The notes: generated by a model from the letters alone, not told the origin. 64,000 nucleotides of DNA from Rhizobacter sp. Root404 (GCF_001425865.1 NZ_LMDS01000004.1:1187589-1251588); one strand, 5' to 3'. Positions 42,609-52,323 are shown, counted from the first letter of the stretch. Program-made: numbers and translations.

Positions 42609-44348
42609 CTAAAACAGATTAGCACCCAACGCCCAAATAATGTTTACCAGCATGATCAAAAAAACAGCGAGGAGAAAACCCTTTTTCCACGGCGCAAATC
42701 TCTTTAACACGGATAGTTGAAACTGCCCAAGTGTCTGACTTTGAAGGGGAGTCAATCTCGAGAACAAGGCGCGCTCTAGTTCGAACCTATCGTATATCCA
42801 CTTCCCGTCGCCTGCGTCGGAGAGAACCTGGCGATATACGAGCACTTTGCTCCCCACCAGAATCGAAATGGGCGATATCAAAACAGCGTTCAATGGGCAG
42901 TGCGCGATTATCTTGCCTCTATCTTCAATGCTGACACCAGTTCCGGATATAATCAACGTGCGCCCCATAAATCGCAGAGCGTGTACAACCGCAAAAATAA
43001 GAGCAGCAACAAGCACCAAGCCATACCCTATTAATATCTCGCTGTTGAGGCGCTTGGTCAATGGCAGTAATTCATGTGAGAACAATCCGACCATTATTAC
43101 TAGTGTAGTACCAACTAAAAGAGGGCCGCTAACTAAAGCAATCTTGGTCTGATGCAAATACCACTGCGCAGGCACAAGGCGTACAGACGCAATGTTCCAT
43201 GGCTCGGCGCCATCGGAGGCGACCGATATGGCTCGAAGGTTCGCGGGTGAATGCCCGAACTTAACGGCAAGTGCAAACCCAACTACCGAGGTGATCGCAA
43301 GCCCAACCCAAGCGCTAATGCCCAACGTGACGGACTCATCCCGGGCGACTCGCGAACGAGCAAGATCGTCACGAAGCGTGGCGTCCCCGAAAGGACCAAG
43401 AAATTTGCCGGCGGGGTTAATCCGATATAGATCGATGCCATTGAAATCGGCAACGAGAGCGGCATCACCGAGTACATCGATCGCGATGGGGTCGGCGTCG
43501 TCATGCAAAGCCGCCCTTCCGACAGGTCTAAGGTCATCGCCGTATGTCAAAACGTCTCCATTTTTCTGTCCGCGTTCAACCGCCAAGACCCACAGCGCTT
43601 CATTTTGGCCCTCTGCTTTAGGCAAATAGGCAGCGTCCGTGACCAGAGTGCGGCCACTTCTAGACTTCGGATGGCCTCGGGACTGAAGGGATTTCCGAAC
43701 TTCGAAGCTAGGGACTTGAGCAGAAACGTCCAGCCAAACAAGCCGGCCGTTGTCGTTATCACCGACCATCAGCTGGCCACCGTCGACCAAGCGGAGGCGA
43801 TTCGGAAAATACAACTCTCCTTCGCCACTTGTCGCAATCACTTTTCCGGAGAAGTCAAACGCGCGAACGCGATGACTCTTCGCGTCAGCGAGAAACACGC
43901 GTTCACCGAGCGTATCGACTGCGATGTGAACTGCGCGAGATCGCCGCTCGAGCTTCAGTTGGGCTCCGGCCATTACCTGTACACACTTGGCGAGCCGTTT
44001 CTCTTCGACAACGAAAACGCAACGCACGACCCGTGGCACCGAGTCTTCAAAAAACCACGCCTGAACCTCACCATTGGACGCCACCGCCCAGTCCATGTCG
44101 GTAGGCTCCTCCGTAAGCGTCAGGTCGGACAGTCCTTGGCGGCCTAACGGGCGCCCTACTTCGTCAACAAGGCGAAGCTCCTTGTTAAAGAAGAAGGCCA
44201 CGTTATGCGAGTTACCGAGCGACCAACTTCGCAGGGACGAGACGCGTGCCACTTCGTTTTGCCGCTGAGTCCCTATGAAAGCGAGCCCCAGAAAAATGGC
44301 AGCAAAGAGCATCACTCCAGCGGCTATGCGTTTCTCCGGTCTCGTCAT
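42609..44348 (-). CDS. Membrane protein with NHL-like periplasmic domain
   Basis: 579 residues from ATG 44348. An N-terminal membrane segment (AAGVMLFAAIFLGLAFIG) is followed by about 310 residues of NHL/beta-propeller-like strands (LGERVFLADAKSHRVRAFDF, LVDGGQLMVGDNDNGRLVWL). Four to five membrane segments fill the C-terminal third, with a PH-like stretch (ISGTGVSIEDRGKIIAHCPL) between. No family is recognised. The DNA from 42.6 to 43.5 kb is richer in A+T than its neighbours, which may point to transfer. Confidence 0.72.
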   Translation of the reverse strand: MTRPEKRIAAGVMLFAAIFLGLAFIGTQRQNEVARVSSLRSWSLGNSHNVAFFFNKELRLVDEVGRPLGRQGLSDLTLTEEPTDMDWAVASNGEVQAWFFEDSVPRVVRCVFVVEEKRLAKCVQVMAGAQLKLERRSRAVHIAVDTLGERVFLADAKSHRVRAFDFSGKVIATSGEGELYFPNRLRLVDGGQLMVGDNDNGRLVWLDVSAQVPSFEVRKSLQSRGHPKSRSGRTLVTDAAYLPKAEGQNEALWVLAVERGQKNGDVLTYGDDLRPVGRAALHDDADPIAIDVLGDAALVADFNGIDLYRINPAGKFLGPFGDATLRDDLARSRVARDESVTLGISAWVGLAITSVVGFALAVKFGHSPANLRAISVASDGAEPWNIASVRLVPAQWYLHQTKIALVSGPLLVGTTLVIMVGLFSHELLPLTKRLNSEILIGYGLVLVAALIFAVVHALRFMGRTLIISGTGVSIEDRGKIIAHCPLNAVLISPISILVGSKVLVYRQVLSDAGDGKWIYDRFELERALFSRLTPLQSQTLGQFQLSVLKRFAPWKKGFLLAVFLIMLVNIIWALGANLF

Positions 44349-44487
44349 CCGCGCGTCCTTTACAACACCAAAGTGGCGGCGCCGTCGGCGGCGCATTGCC
44401 CGTTAAAAGGCGCGTGCCCTATAGAGTTCACGCGTAATCAATCGGCAGCAGAGAACCTGCGTGCTGCGTGATACCTATAGGCTTAAA

Positions 44488-44961
44488 CTAGCGAACAGTT
44501 GCTTCTCGCGAATACACGATGAATCCGGAGAAGGTCGCGACCTTGTCGTAGAGGAGCCGAGCTGCCGCGTTTGACTCGTGGGTTTGCCAGTACAGTCGTC
44601 CAATCCCGGCATTTCTGCACGACTCGTGGGCAGCTTCGATTAGCAATCTTCCTACGCCCTGGCCGCGAGCACTTGGCGACGTAAACAGATCTTGCAGATA
44701 GCACGTCAACTCTTTTCGCGTCGTACTACGGTGGAAAAGAAAATGCGTCATACCGATAAGCTGACCCTCAAGCTCGGCGACAAGTGCGAAGACCGGTTCG
44801 TTTGGATCTAGAAAACGCTGCCAGGTCACTTGGGTAATGTCCTCGGGCAAGGCAGAGTCGCCGTGCCGGCCGTAGAAGGCGTTGTAGCCATCCCACAGAG
44901 GCTTCCAACGCTCGAAGTCTCCAAGTTGAACCTCTCGTACCACCACTTGAGTGTCATCCAT
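44488..44961 (-). CDS. GNAT-family N-acetyltransferase
   Basis: 157 residues from ATG 44961. The acetyl-CoA pocket is LTCYLQDLFTSPSARGQGVG, with the RxxGxG/A loop, followed by LLIEAAHESCRNAGIGRLYW and NAAARLLYDKV. Acceptor unknown; many of this branch act on small amines or protein N-termini. The frame continues upstream to 45105, overlapping the DUF1272 gene, so the shorter start is chosen. Confidence 0.87.
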   Translation of the reverse strand: MDDTQVVVREVQLGDFERWKPLWDGYNAFYGRHGDSALPEDITQVTWQRFLDPNEPVFALVAELEGQLIGMTHFLFHRSTTRKELTCYLQDLFTSPSARGQGVGRLLIEAAHESCRNAGIGRLYWQTHESNAAARLLYDKVATFSGFIVYSREATVR

Positions 44962-45064
44962 AGCGAGCCTCCCGCTGATCTGTGGAAAGGTGACTTCCGG
45001 CCGTTCCCATTCAGGCAGTTCGCCCTGCCAGTCCATCGATGCATTCAACTGCACACGGGAAGCG

Positions 45065-45379
45065 CTAGCGCTTATTCGGAGGGATCTCGCGCAACTCTTC
45101 GACAAACCGCGAAATCTCCTGCTCAGTCCATCGCGTGTGCTTCCGGGTAGTTCCCGCCGGGTGCGTACTTAAGCCGAGACTGAGACCGGGTCGCCAGGCG
45201 CGCACCGGTCGAATGGGACGTCGCTCGAAGCCGCCACCACAAGTAGGGCAGACATTGCGAAGACGCAAGTCAACACACGAAACGCAGTAGGTACATTCGT
45301 AGCTACAAACTCGCGCATCGAGCGAATTTGCAGGTAGGTCCGTATCACAAAGCTCGCAGTTAGGCCGAATTTCCAACAC
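45065..45379 (-). CDS. DUF1272 zinc-binding protein
   Basis: 104 residues from a GTG at 45379, with GGAGA six bases upstream. The DUF1272 pattern LEIRPNCELCDTDLP, VCSYECTYCVSCVDLRLRNV, CPTCGGGFERRPIRP holds eight Cys likely to bind zinc. Function unknown. A basic tail after it (THPAGTTRKHTRWTEQEISR) is longer than usual for the family, which typically ends near the RRPIRP motif. Confidence 0.82.
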   Translation of the reverse strand: MLEIRPNCELCDTDLPANSLDARVCSYECTYCVSCVDLRLRNVCPTCGGGFERRPIRPVRAWRPGLSLGLSTHPAGTTRKHTRWTEQEISRFVEELREIPPNKR

Positions 45380-45478
45380 CGACACTCTCCTAGTGGATTG
45401 AATTTGCAACTTCAGCAAGGACAAAGAGCTTCGGATTTCGAAGCTGGGACAGGTTATGCGACTGCATCAGCGTCGAGC

Positions 45479-45979
45479 TCAGATTGGCGTTCCGTCCTTG
45501 CGTGTGAATTGCCATCGGCCATCGATCAAACTCGCAGCCAGATCGTCATCAGAATAGGTGGCGCTGTCACCGCTAGTTCGATCACCGATCTCTAGGTAGA
45601 TCACATCTTCGTTTGTCTGGTTGACCAAGCGGTGCCCGTCACCGGTGCCAGCCTTGAAACCAGCACACATCCCTGGAGCAAGTTTCTCGTAGCCCGCATC
45701 GGTGTGCAATGTCGGATGCCCAGAAAGCACATAGACGAACTCGTCCTGCCGCGTATGCGCGTGACGCAGAGAAGATACAGCGCCCGGCACAAGCGTGGTC
45801 AGATTCACTCCAAAGTTTGCAAGGCCGAAAACTTCCCCAAGTTGCCGCTTCACTCTGCCTTGCATCATCGTCGCATAAGGCTCGGGATAGATGGACGCCT
45901 TCGCCCGAGTAGCGACCTCGGCTGCTACCACAGCCACCGGACCTTTTGGGGATGTCAAACTGCTCATGATATTGTCCAT
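45479..45979 (-). CDS. Cupin-domain protein
   Basis: 166 residues. Both cupin motifs are present: the first with His-x-His and Glu (SLRHAHTRQDEFVYVLSG), the second in GTGDGHRLVNQ, so metal binding is expected. The C-terminus has DLAASLIDGRWQFTRKDGTPI, common in this branch of unknown function. It lies 40 nt downstream of an EamA transporter gene on the same strand. Confidence 0.85.
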   Translation of the reverse strand: MDNIMSSLTSPKGPVAVVAAEVATRAKASIYPEPYATMMQGRVKRQLGEVFGLANFGVNLTTLVPGAVSSLRHAHTRQDEFVYVLSGHPTLHTDAGYEKLAPGMCAGFKAGTGDGHRLVNQTNEDVIYLEIGDRTSGDSATYSDDDLAASLIDGRWQFTRKDGTPI

Positions 45980-46019
45980 AAAACGAAGTCTCGATGCCGC
46001 GAGCTTGTGCTCCGCTTCA

Positions 46020-46928
46020 TCAGATTTTCAGCCGAGTTCTGCCGGAGCTCACGAACCGCTCAAATAGAGGCGAAAACACGTGTACCGCCAGGCCAGCCAA
46101 AATCAAAATGGCCCCCTGCACTTTCCACATGGGCATGGACTCGCCGGCGACTAGCGCGGAGGCCGTCATCCCGAAAACTGGCACAAGCAAGGCAAACGGA
46201 GTCACGAGGTCTGCCCTATGCCGCATCAAAAGCCAATTCCAGATCCCAAAGCCTGCCAACGTATTGCCTACCGCTTGCCATACGACAGCGCTCCATCCAA
46301 CCCAGGTCGCTGAGCGTGCCGCACTAAGAACTTGTGTTCCCTCAAAAGCTACCGTCAGAGCAATGAGCGGCGGGACCGCAAACAGGCTAGACCAGATCAT
46401 GAACTGCAGCATGTTGATGCGCTGCGGAGTCACCAGTCCAGCTTGCTTTACAAGCAGATTACCGCCTGCCCAGCAACTGGCTGCGAGAAGTATGACGAAC
46501 AAGCCTTTCAAAGTCACCGTGGCGCCGGTGTGCTGCGCAATGAAGACAAATCCAATAGCAGTCAACAGAAGGCCTACAAGGGAGGCTTTGGCAATCTTCT
46601 CGTGAAACCATGCGGCAGCAACCACTAGCGTAATCAAGACCTGGCACTGCATCAACAAAGATGCGAGCCCAGGCGAGATGTCACGCTGCATAGCGTAGTA
46701 GAGAAGACCGAACTGGCCAGGGCCAGTCAAGAGTCCGAACATGGCCAACCATCGAATAGCCACCTTTGGTCGGGGTACCACCAAGATCCAGGGGACCACG
46801 GCAATGATGAACCGAAGCGTGGCGAAGGCAAAAGGCGGAAACTCTTCGAGCCCGAACTTGATTGGTACGAAGTTGGTCCCCCACACGAAGACCACGGCGA
46901 GCGCTAGCAACGTATGGGTCAGTGGCAT
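46020..46928 (-). CDS. EamA/DMT-family transporter
   Basis: 302 residues from ATG 46928 (a GTG at 46985 would add 19 residues). Ten hydrophobic segments form two EamA repeats: FVWGTNFVPIKFGLEEFPPF opens the first and AASCWAGGNLLVKQAG the second. DMT proteins export amino acids or other small metabolites; the YddG/RhaT-like motif does not identify the substrate. Followed by a cupin gene. Confidence 0.88.
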   Translation of the reverse strand: MPLTHTLLALAVVFVWGTNFVPIKFGLEEFPPFAFATLRFIIAVVPWILVVPRPKVAIRWLAMFGLLTGPGQFGLLYYAMQRDISPGLASLLMQCQVLITLVVAAAWFHEKIAKASLVGLLLTAIGFVFIAQHTGATVTLKGLFVILLAASCWAGGNLLVKQAGLVTPQRINMLQFMIWSSLFAVPPLIALTVAFEGTQVLSAARSATWVGWSAVVWQAVGNTLAGFGIWNWLLMRHRADLVTPFALLVPVFGMTASALVAGESMPMWKVQGAILILAGLAVHVFSPLFERFVSSGRTRLKI

Positions 46929-47152
46929 AAAAAAAGCACGGAATGAAGGAACACGGTTCTCTTTTGCGCTGGCGCTGGCCGCCACGGGCTCACCGAAGGC
47001 CTTGATCCCGCAAACGCTTTACTTTCCGCAGAAGCTCAAGAGCGACAGGGCGGTAAAGCTCAGAGGACCCGAGGTCGCTGCATACAGCCAGACACCCAAG
47101 AGCGTCGTCGCCGTGAATAAGCCGGCTAAAACAAGCGTGCTTCGGTGCGGCT

Positions 47153-48397
47153 TCATACAGTTTTTACCTCGAACCTACTTTCCACCGACTGATCTCGAAT
47201 GGGCAGGTTGAGAAGAATGGACGCAACTCCAAGCCCGATGGAAATCGCCCACATGGCTGAGTACGATTGTGTCCTGTCGTAGAAGATCCCACCCAGCCAA
47301 GATCCGGCGAATCCTCCCAATTGATGTCCCATGAAGACCATTCCGAATAACGTGGCGATATAGCGTACTCCGAAGATTTGAGTCAGGATTCCCATGGTCA
47401 ATGGCGCGGTCCCGAGCCAAGTAGCCCCAATGACCAGGACAAAGATATACAAGGAGACTTCACTCAGGGGGGTGGCGACAAACGCAATCATCGACAGGGT
47501 TCGGATGGTGTAAAGCGTCGCCAAGACGTATTTCGTTCTGTACGCATCGCCTAATCGGCCGAACAAGTAGGTACCCCCTGCGTTGGCGAGTGCAATGATC
47601 GCAATCGCGTTGACCCCCGCTTGCGCGCTCATCCCCGCGTCTTTCAGGTAGGCGGGAAGGTGAGTGGCAAGAAATGCCAACTGGAAGCCGCAACTGATGA
47701 ATCCAAGATTCAGTAGCCAAAAGCCACTATGTCGCCACGCCGCAGCGATCACAGGACCGACGGGGGGTGCGACGTCTGGGGAAGTTCGCTCACCCGGACC
47801 CGCGGACCGGTCGTCGAGGACCCAGGCACAGGCAGAGGCGATGAGGATCGCCACGGCCAATACTTGCAAGGTATTCGACCAACCGATCACGTCTATCCCC
47901 AGCTGAGTGAACGGCACCATCAAAAATGTCACTACGCCACCGACGGCACCCGACATACCTTGCGCAGTCCCTCTGAAGCGGGGCTCGACGAGGCGCGATA
48001 CGGCACCATAGACCACGGCGAATGAGGTAGCCGTCAACCCGATTCCGACGACGGCTCCAGCACCAAGGGCAAGCAGGGTAGTGGTGCCTGCAAGGGCCTC
48101 CATTACCAAGCCCGTCGCGTAAATAACGCACCCCCCCAAAATCACGTTTCGAGTTCCGAACTTGTCGGCCAAGAGACCCGTGAGCGGCTGCGCCAAACCC
48201 CACACGAGCGCTTGAATGCCCATGGCGAATGAGAATGTCTCCCGCCCCCACCCGTGCTCACCGAGTAGCGGAAGCATGAACAGACCCTGCACATGACGAG
48301 ATCCAAGCGCCAATCCCGATACCAAACCGGCGCAACAAATCAGGAGAATCGTGTTCCTGGGCAGGGACTGTTCTGCACTACTGGCCGCATTCATCAT
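47153..48397 (-). CDS. MFS transporter
   Basis: 414 residues with twelve membrane segments. The MFS motif A appears as GLLADKFGTRNVILGG between segments 2 and 3 and again as FGRLGDAYRTKYVL after segment 8. Similar to oxalate:formate/monocarboxylate (OFA/MCT) transporters, so an organic acid is a likely substrate, but this is inferred. The upstream LysR remnant starts on the same strand and ends 8 nt before this ATG. Confidence 0.88.
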   Translation of the reverse strand: MMNAASSAEQSLPRNTILLICCAGLVSGLALGSRHVQGLFMLPLLGEHGWGRETFSFAMGIQALVWGLAQPLTGLLADKFGTRNVILGGCVIYATGLVMEALAGTTTLLALGAGAVVGIGLTATSFAVVYGAVSRLVEPRFRGTAQGMSGAVGGVVTFLMVPFTQLGIDVIGWSNTLQVLAVAILIASACAWVLDDRSAGPGERTSPDVAPPVGPVIAAAWRHSGFWLLNLGFISCGFQLAFLATHLPAYLKDAGMSAQAGVNAIAIIALANAGGTYLFGRLGDAYRTKYVLATLYTIRTLSMIAFVATPLSEVSLYIFVLVIGATWLGTAPLTMGILTQIFGVRYIATLFGMVFMGHQLGGFAGSWLGGIFYDRTQSYSAMWAISIGLGVASILLNLPIRDQSVESRFEVKTV

Positions 48398-48405
48398 TGA
48401 GTCCT

Positions 48406-48705
48406 TTAGGCGTGACCTCGCTGCGGAGGCATGATCGCTCCAAGCGTCTCTTGCAATCCCGTCATCATCGAATCTGTCACGGCAAAGAGAGCCTGGCCAG
48501 CGGCGGTGAAGTGAATTTCACGGTAGCCGCGGACGAACAGTCGAGTACCAAGGCGCTCCTCGAGCGCGCGAATTTGTCGGCTGACCGCAGGCTGCGTCAA
48601 GCACAAATCGTCGGCCGCCAACGTAATACTCATTCGACGACCGACCGCCACAAAGGCTCTAATGAGGTCGAGCCAAGGAATTCGAACCAACGGGACACGT
48701 GACAT
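48406..48705 (-). pseudogene. LysR regulator reduced to its DNA-binding domain
   Basis: 99 residues from ATG 48705. It holds the LysR helix-turn-helix (IRAFVAVGRRMSITLAADDL, LTQPAVSRQIRALEERLG, LFVRGYREIHFTAAGQALF) and the start of the linker helix, then stops. The 200-residue effector domain is missing and the MFS gene starts at once. Either a deletion left a remnant, or a short DNA-binding protein is made that could compete with a full LysR. It resembles the GcvA branch. Confidence 0.6.
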
Positions 48706-48840
48706 GGCGAGCAACCGAGTTGACTTGCTTCATGATGTCCGGTTCAGACCGCTATGGGCTGAGCACTGCTGAGGTGATTCGATCTAACCCTCAGCATTCG
48801 CTCGCTGTCAGGGTTGCCATGGAGCTGGCGGACCCGCGCT

Positions 48841-49764
48841 CTACGACTGAGCGGAACCTTCTGCCAGAAGCCACCCCACGAATTGCCGAACGGCGACCCT
48901 GTTGACCTGCTCTCGAGCCACCACCACTTGATAGGGCTTGGCCGGCACCGAGTGCGCAGAGGCTCGTACGAGCTCGGACGATTGAAGTTTTTGCTCCACG
49001 ACCCGCTTCGGCGCCAAGACTAGCCCCAGTCCCTGGCAGGCAGCCTCTATTGCCAGATGCAGATCCGAGCAGACGAGCACCGGATGGAGGTCATGAGACC
49101 CCATGCCGCAACTCGCCAGCCATTGCCTCCAGCTGGTGACCGGATGCTCGATCAATGGCATTGACGAGGCGATGCTTGCAGCGCTCATTCCTCTGGCTCG
49201 AACCGCGACGTTAGATGCGCCAACCGCTATGAGCTCGTCAGACCATAAGGGGGTCGCAACGAGACCATCACCTTCCATGTGCCCGTAGCGCAGACCTATG
49301 TCGACGCCCCCACTGCCAATCGTCTGAAATCGTTCGCTCGACGTAAGCACGAGGTCGATGCCTCTGTATTGGTTCATGAACCGATACAGCCGTGGAGCCA
49401 ACCACAGGCGTGCGAACGCTTGGGCGGCTGTTATGCGAAGCTGCGTGCGTCTGCCCGGGATGCGCTCGTAGAAGCCGTCACGCAACCCATGCGAAAAGCG
49501 CTGGACAGCCTTGAGATACTGCTGTCCAACGTGAGTCAGCTCGACGGAGGGTGACAGTGAGCTCACAAGATGCAGGCCGAGTCTGTCCTCCAATAGCGCA
49601 ATTGACTGCCCAATTGCGGAGACACTTACCCGGAGTTCGCCCGCCGCCTTGGATAGACTCAGATTCCGTGCCGCCGCTTCGAACGCCATGAGGCAATGTA
49701 CGGGCGGCGGATTCGATATGCCACCCAGCACTGCTTCCTGATCGCGATCTACTTTCTTGTTCAC
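48841..49764 (-). CDS. LysR-family regulator (GcvA-like)
   Basis: 307 residues from a GTG at 49764; an ATG at 49788 would add 8 residues but overlaps the start of the divergent LysR gene. The helix-turn-helix is PVHCLMAFEAAARNLSLSKA, VSVSAIGQSIALLEDRLG. The effector domain has the GcvA pattern (APRLYRFMNQYRGIDLVLTS, VDIGLRYGHMEG, ACQGLGLVLAPKRVVE). Targets unknown; the neighbouring LysR and the 202-residue gene are candidates. Confidence 0.87.
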   Translation of the reverse strand: MNKKVDRDQEAVLGGISNPPPVHCLMAFEAAARNLSLSKAAGELRVSVSAIGQSIALLEDRLGLHLVSSLSPSVELTHVGQQYLKAVQRFSHGLRDGFYERIPGRRTQLRITAAQAFARLWLAPRLYRFMNQYRGIDLVLTSSERFQTIGSGGVDIGLRYGHMEGDGLVATPLWSDELIAVGASNVAVRARGMSAASIASSMPLIEHPVTSWRQWLASCGMGSHDLHPVLVCSDLHLAIEAACQGLGLVLAPKRVVEQKLQSSELVRASAHSVPAKPYQVVVAREQVNRVAVRQFVGWLLAEGSAQS

Positions 49765-49786
49765 GTACGAATAGTAGCCTCTGCAC

Positions 49787-50710
49787 ATGTCTAAAAAGTT
49801 CGAGCGCGATGACACGCCCTCTCACAGCCTCCTCCCCATTCATGAACTGATGGCGTTGGAGGCGGTCGCTCGGCTCGGTTCAGTCCAGCGGGCCGCGGAC
49901 GCATTGAACGTGACCCCGTCGGGAATCAGCCACCGCATAGCAAGTCTGGAGGAGCGGGTTGGAGTCGAACTACTGCTTCGTGACGGCAGAGGAGTCGCGC
50001 TCTCGCTGGAGGCGAAAGCATACGTCGATGAGGTCAGAAAGGGTCTCCTGGGTTTGGCGAGCGACACAGAGACCTTACGCACCGAGGAAAATAGCTCCGT
50101 GCGGCTAGCCACAGCCGCCGCGATAGGCGCATCGTGGCTTCTGCCACTTCTAAAGAATCGCATGTCACTGGTGCGGCGCGCAAGGCTCGACATCATCACA
50201 GTCGCGACCCCAGACGAGCTTCCCCCTGACCGGTGGGATATCCTGATCCACTACGGGCACCACCCCCGACGCGGCAGCCAACGGCACCAATTGTTTGTAG
50301 ACATGTTGATCGCGGTCTGTGCACCGCAACTGAAGCGACAGCCCGGCTCCAACAGCTCAGACGCCAGCCCCCTATCTGTTCTTCGCCTGGCCCAGCTTGA
50401 CGCAAGAGCTAAGGACTTCGGAATTGAGGGGTTGACCTCGGGGGATAGCCACCTCCTCTTCGACGACGCACTTGCGATGCTCGAAACGGCTGCGTCGGGA
50501 GCGGGAGTCGCAATATCCACTAGAGCCGCAGCCAGACCCTACTTGGACTCTGGCCGTCTGGTCCTCGCGAGCGATGTCAGCTTGGCGGGGGAAAAGTACT
50601 TTGCCGACCTATCAGAGGCCGGCAAACGAAAGCCTGTGGCAAGGGATCTGTTCGAATCGCTGGTGCTGAACTCTCACACAAACCGACAAGGGGCAATAAG
50701 CGATCCATGA
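49787..50710 (+). CDS. LysR-family regulator
   Basis: 307 residues from ATG 49787. The helix-turn-helix is PIHELMALEAVARLGSVQRA, LNVTPSGISHRIASLEERVG; the GcvA-like effector domain follows (ASWLLPLLKNR, ALAMLETAASGAGVAISTRA). The start codon shares CATG with a possible start of the opposing LysR gene, so the two promoters must lie inside each other's coding region. It overlaps the next gene by ATGA. Confidence 0.86.
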   Translation: MSKKFERDDTPSHSLLPIHELMALEAVARLGSVQRAADALNVTPSGISHRIASLEERVGVELLLRDGRGVALSLEAKAYVDEVRKGLLGLASDTETLRTEENSSVRLATAAAIGASWLLPLLKNRMSLVRRARLDIITVATPDELPPDRWDILIHYGHHPRRGSQRHQLFVDMLIAVCAPQLKRQPGSNSSDASPLSVLRLAQLDARAKDFGIEGLTSGDSHLLFDDALAMLETAASGAGVAISTRAAARPYLDSGRLVLASDVSLAGEKYFADLSEAGKRKPVARDLFESLVLNSHTNRQGAISDP

Positions 50711-51315
50711 ACCTCAGTCTATGCAGTGACCGCGTGGCGGCATCGGTGTCAGGTCAGTTCGCCAAGTCTGGGGCCTGGGAGGATGCTTGGCGAGTTGACC
50801 GGAAGCGCCTGGTCGACCTGTCGGAGCTCCGCGACTACATCGGAGATTCCAGCGAAATCGCGTTTGAGTCGTTCTTTGATGACGTTTTTGTAGGCGTTCG
50901 CTGCCGCGGCGCGCCGGTGACACTCCTGCAGTTCTCCTTGGCATGCATTCACGCGCTCGGTAAGTCTTCCCCGAAGGATTTCGCGCTGTCAATGGACCGG
51001 TTTATTGGCGGCGAATCTCGTCAGCCAGCGCAGTTCGCTGAAATTGGATGCGTGAACGCATGGAAAAGTGTTGGTCCAATCAGAATAAATCGGACGCCCT
51101 ATGGTTTCCCGGCTATCGAAGACTTGTGGCCGTTGGTGCAGCGATCGCCCTGTGGCCTGGATGAGCACCACGCGAAGGCGATTGAATTCAGCTTCGGCGG
51201 GCCGTGCGATCACTGGATCGGACTGCCCGTTTCAGGTCGCGTCGGGCCTCGAGCAATAGATGCCGATTTGCTCGCAGAAGCGCTCACGCTGTACGCTGGC
51301 GCGGAAATCACCTAG
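50707..51315 (+). CDS. Unknown protein coupled to a LysR gene
   Basis: 202 residues, starting in the ATGA overlap with the LysR stop, so it is translationally coupled. Soluble, alpha/beta by eye; no signal peptide or membrane segment. There is no motif I recognise (WEDAWRVDRKRLVDLSELRD, RINRTPYGFPAIEDLWPLVQ). The tight coupling suggests the LysR protein acts with or on it. Confidence 0.65.
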   Translation: MNLSLCSDRVAASVSGQFAKSGAWEDAWRVDRKRLVDLSELRDYIGDSSEIAFESFFDDVFVGVRCRGAPVTLLQFSLACIHALGKSSPKDFALSMDRFIGGESRQPAQFAEIGCVNAWKSVGPIRINRTPYGFPAIEDLWPLVQRSPCGLDEHHAKAIEFSFGGPCDHWIGLPVSGRVGPRAIDADLLAEALTLYAGAEIT

Positions 51316-51372
51316 TGCTTCAAAAGAATAGCGAAAGCAGGCGCGTGCATCAGCGGAAACTCCGAACGATCG

Positions 51373-52302
51373 TTACGCACCGACTTTTTTGGGTGCGGAA
51401 ACCGCCCCGCTAGCGAGTACCACCCCTGCGGCAACCACGAACATCGCCGCAAGGAGCGCGTCGGATAGTGGCTCGCCCAGCAGCCATTGCCCACCGATTC
51501 CGGCGACAACTGGCGGCAAGGCAGAGGTGAGCGCCGCACGCGAGCTACCGAGGTTCTTGATAGTGATCAGGTACATCAGCGGACCAACGATTCCCCCGAG
51601 CACCATCTGAGCCACGAGTTGTAAGAGCAACTCGTTCCTGGACGCGGCCAGCACTCTTGCAAGATCGACTTGTAAGAACAGGCACGGAAGAAGCACAAGC
51701 GCCGACCAAACATTCACCACCAGCAGGCCAGTGGCGGGAGGCAGACCGCTATTTCGAAAGGCCAACGTATACGCGGCTGCCCCAACCGCCGCCAGCAAGA
51801 ATGCTGCGTCGCCCAGCGCGAGTACGGAAACGTCGGCCGACATCACGAGCGTCACGATGCCCATAAATATCGAAACCAAGCCGACTACGCGTCCGCAACT
51901 GAGTGTCTCTCGGTAGATTGCCCAAGCGCCGCAAGCCGTCAGCAGCGGGATCGTTCCGGCCAAAAAGATCGAAAGGTGGGCCGCCGGCGCATACCTCGCT
52001 CCCACCGCAACCAACAATCCGAAAGGAGCCCCTCCCCCGACCACGATCGTACCCAGTCGCGTCCAGCTCAACCCGCTCGGCTTACAGCGAGCCCAACCGA
52101 GCCCGAGTCCCATGATTAAGCCGGGAACGATGTATCGCATCATCGCCAGTTCCAAGGGGCTAAAGCCGGTCGTCACGCCACGTCGCGTCGCAACCTGCCA
52201 GGCGGCTGAGGCGAACACAGTCGCCAGCGCTGCGGAACAACCGACAAAGGCTTGCCGCCTCAACAAAGCACTCGGACCGAGCCCCTCGCGGTTTTCCGTC
52301 AC
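51373..52302 (-). CDS. EamA/DMT-family transporter
   Basis: 309 residues from a GTG at 52302. Ten membrane segments in two EamA halves (ASAAWQVATRRGVTTGFSPL, then AAAYTLAFRNSGLPPATGLL). It is a different DMT branch from the one at 46 kb and has a basic C-terminus (APKKVGA). Substrate unknown. It is followed on the same strand by no gene; the PEBP lipoprotein gene lies just upstream. Confidence 0.86.
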   Translation of the reverse strand: MTENREGLGPSALLRRQAFVGCSAALATVFASAAWQVATRRGVTTGFSPLELAMMRYIVPGLIMGLGLGWARCKPSGLSWTRLGTIVVGGGAPFGLLVAVGARYAPAAHLSIFLAGTIPLLTACGAWAIYRETLSCGRVVGLVSIFMGIVTLVMSADVSVLALGDAAFLLAAVGAAAYTLAFRNSGLPPATGLLVVNVWSALVLLPCLFLQVDLARVLAASRNELLLQLVAQMVLGGIVGPLMYLITIKNLGSSRAALTSALPPVVAGIGGQWLLGEPLSDALLAAMFVVAAGVVLASGAVSAPKKVGA

Positions 52303-52323
52303 AAAGCAGGCGGCAAGTACGAT

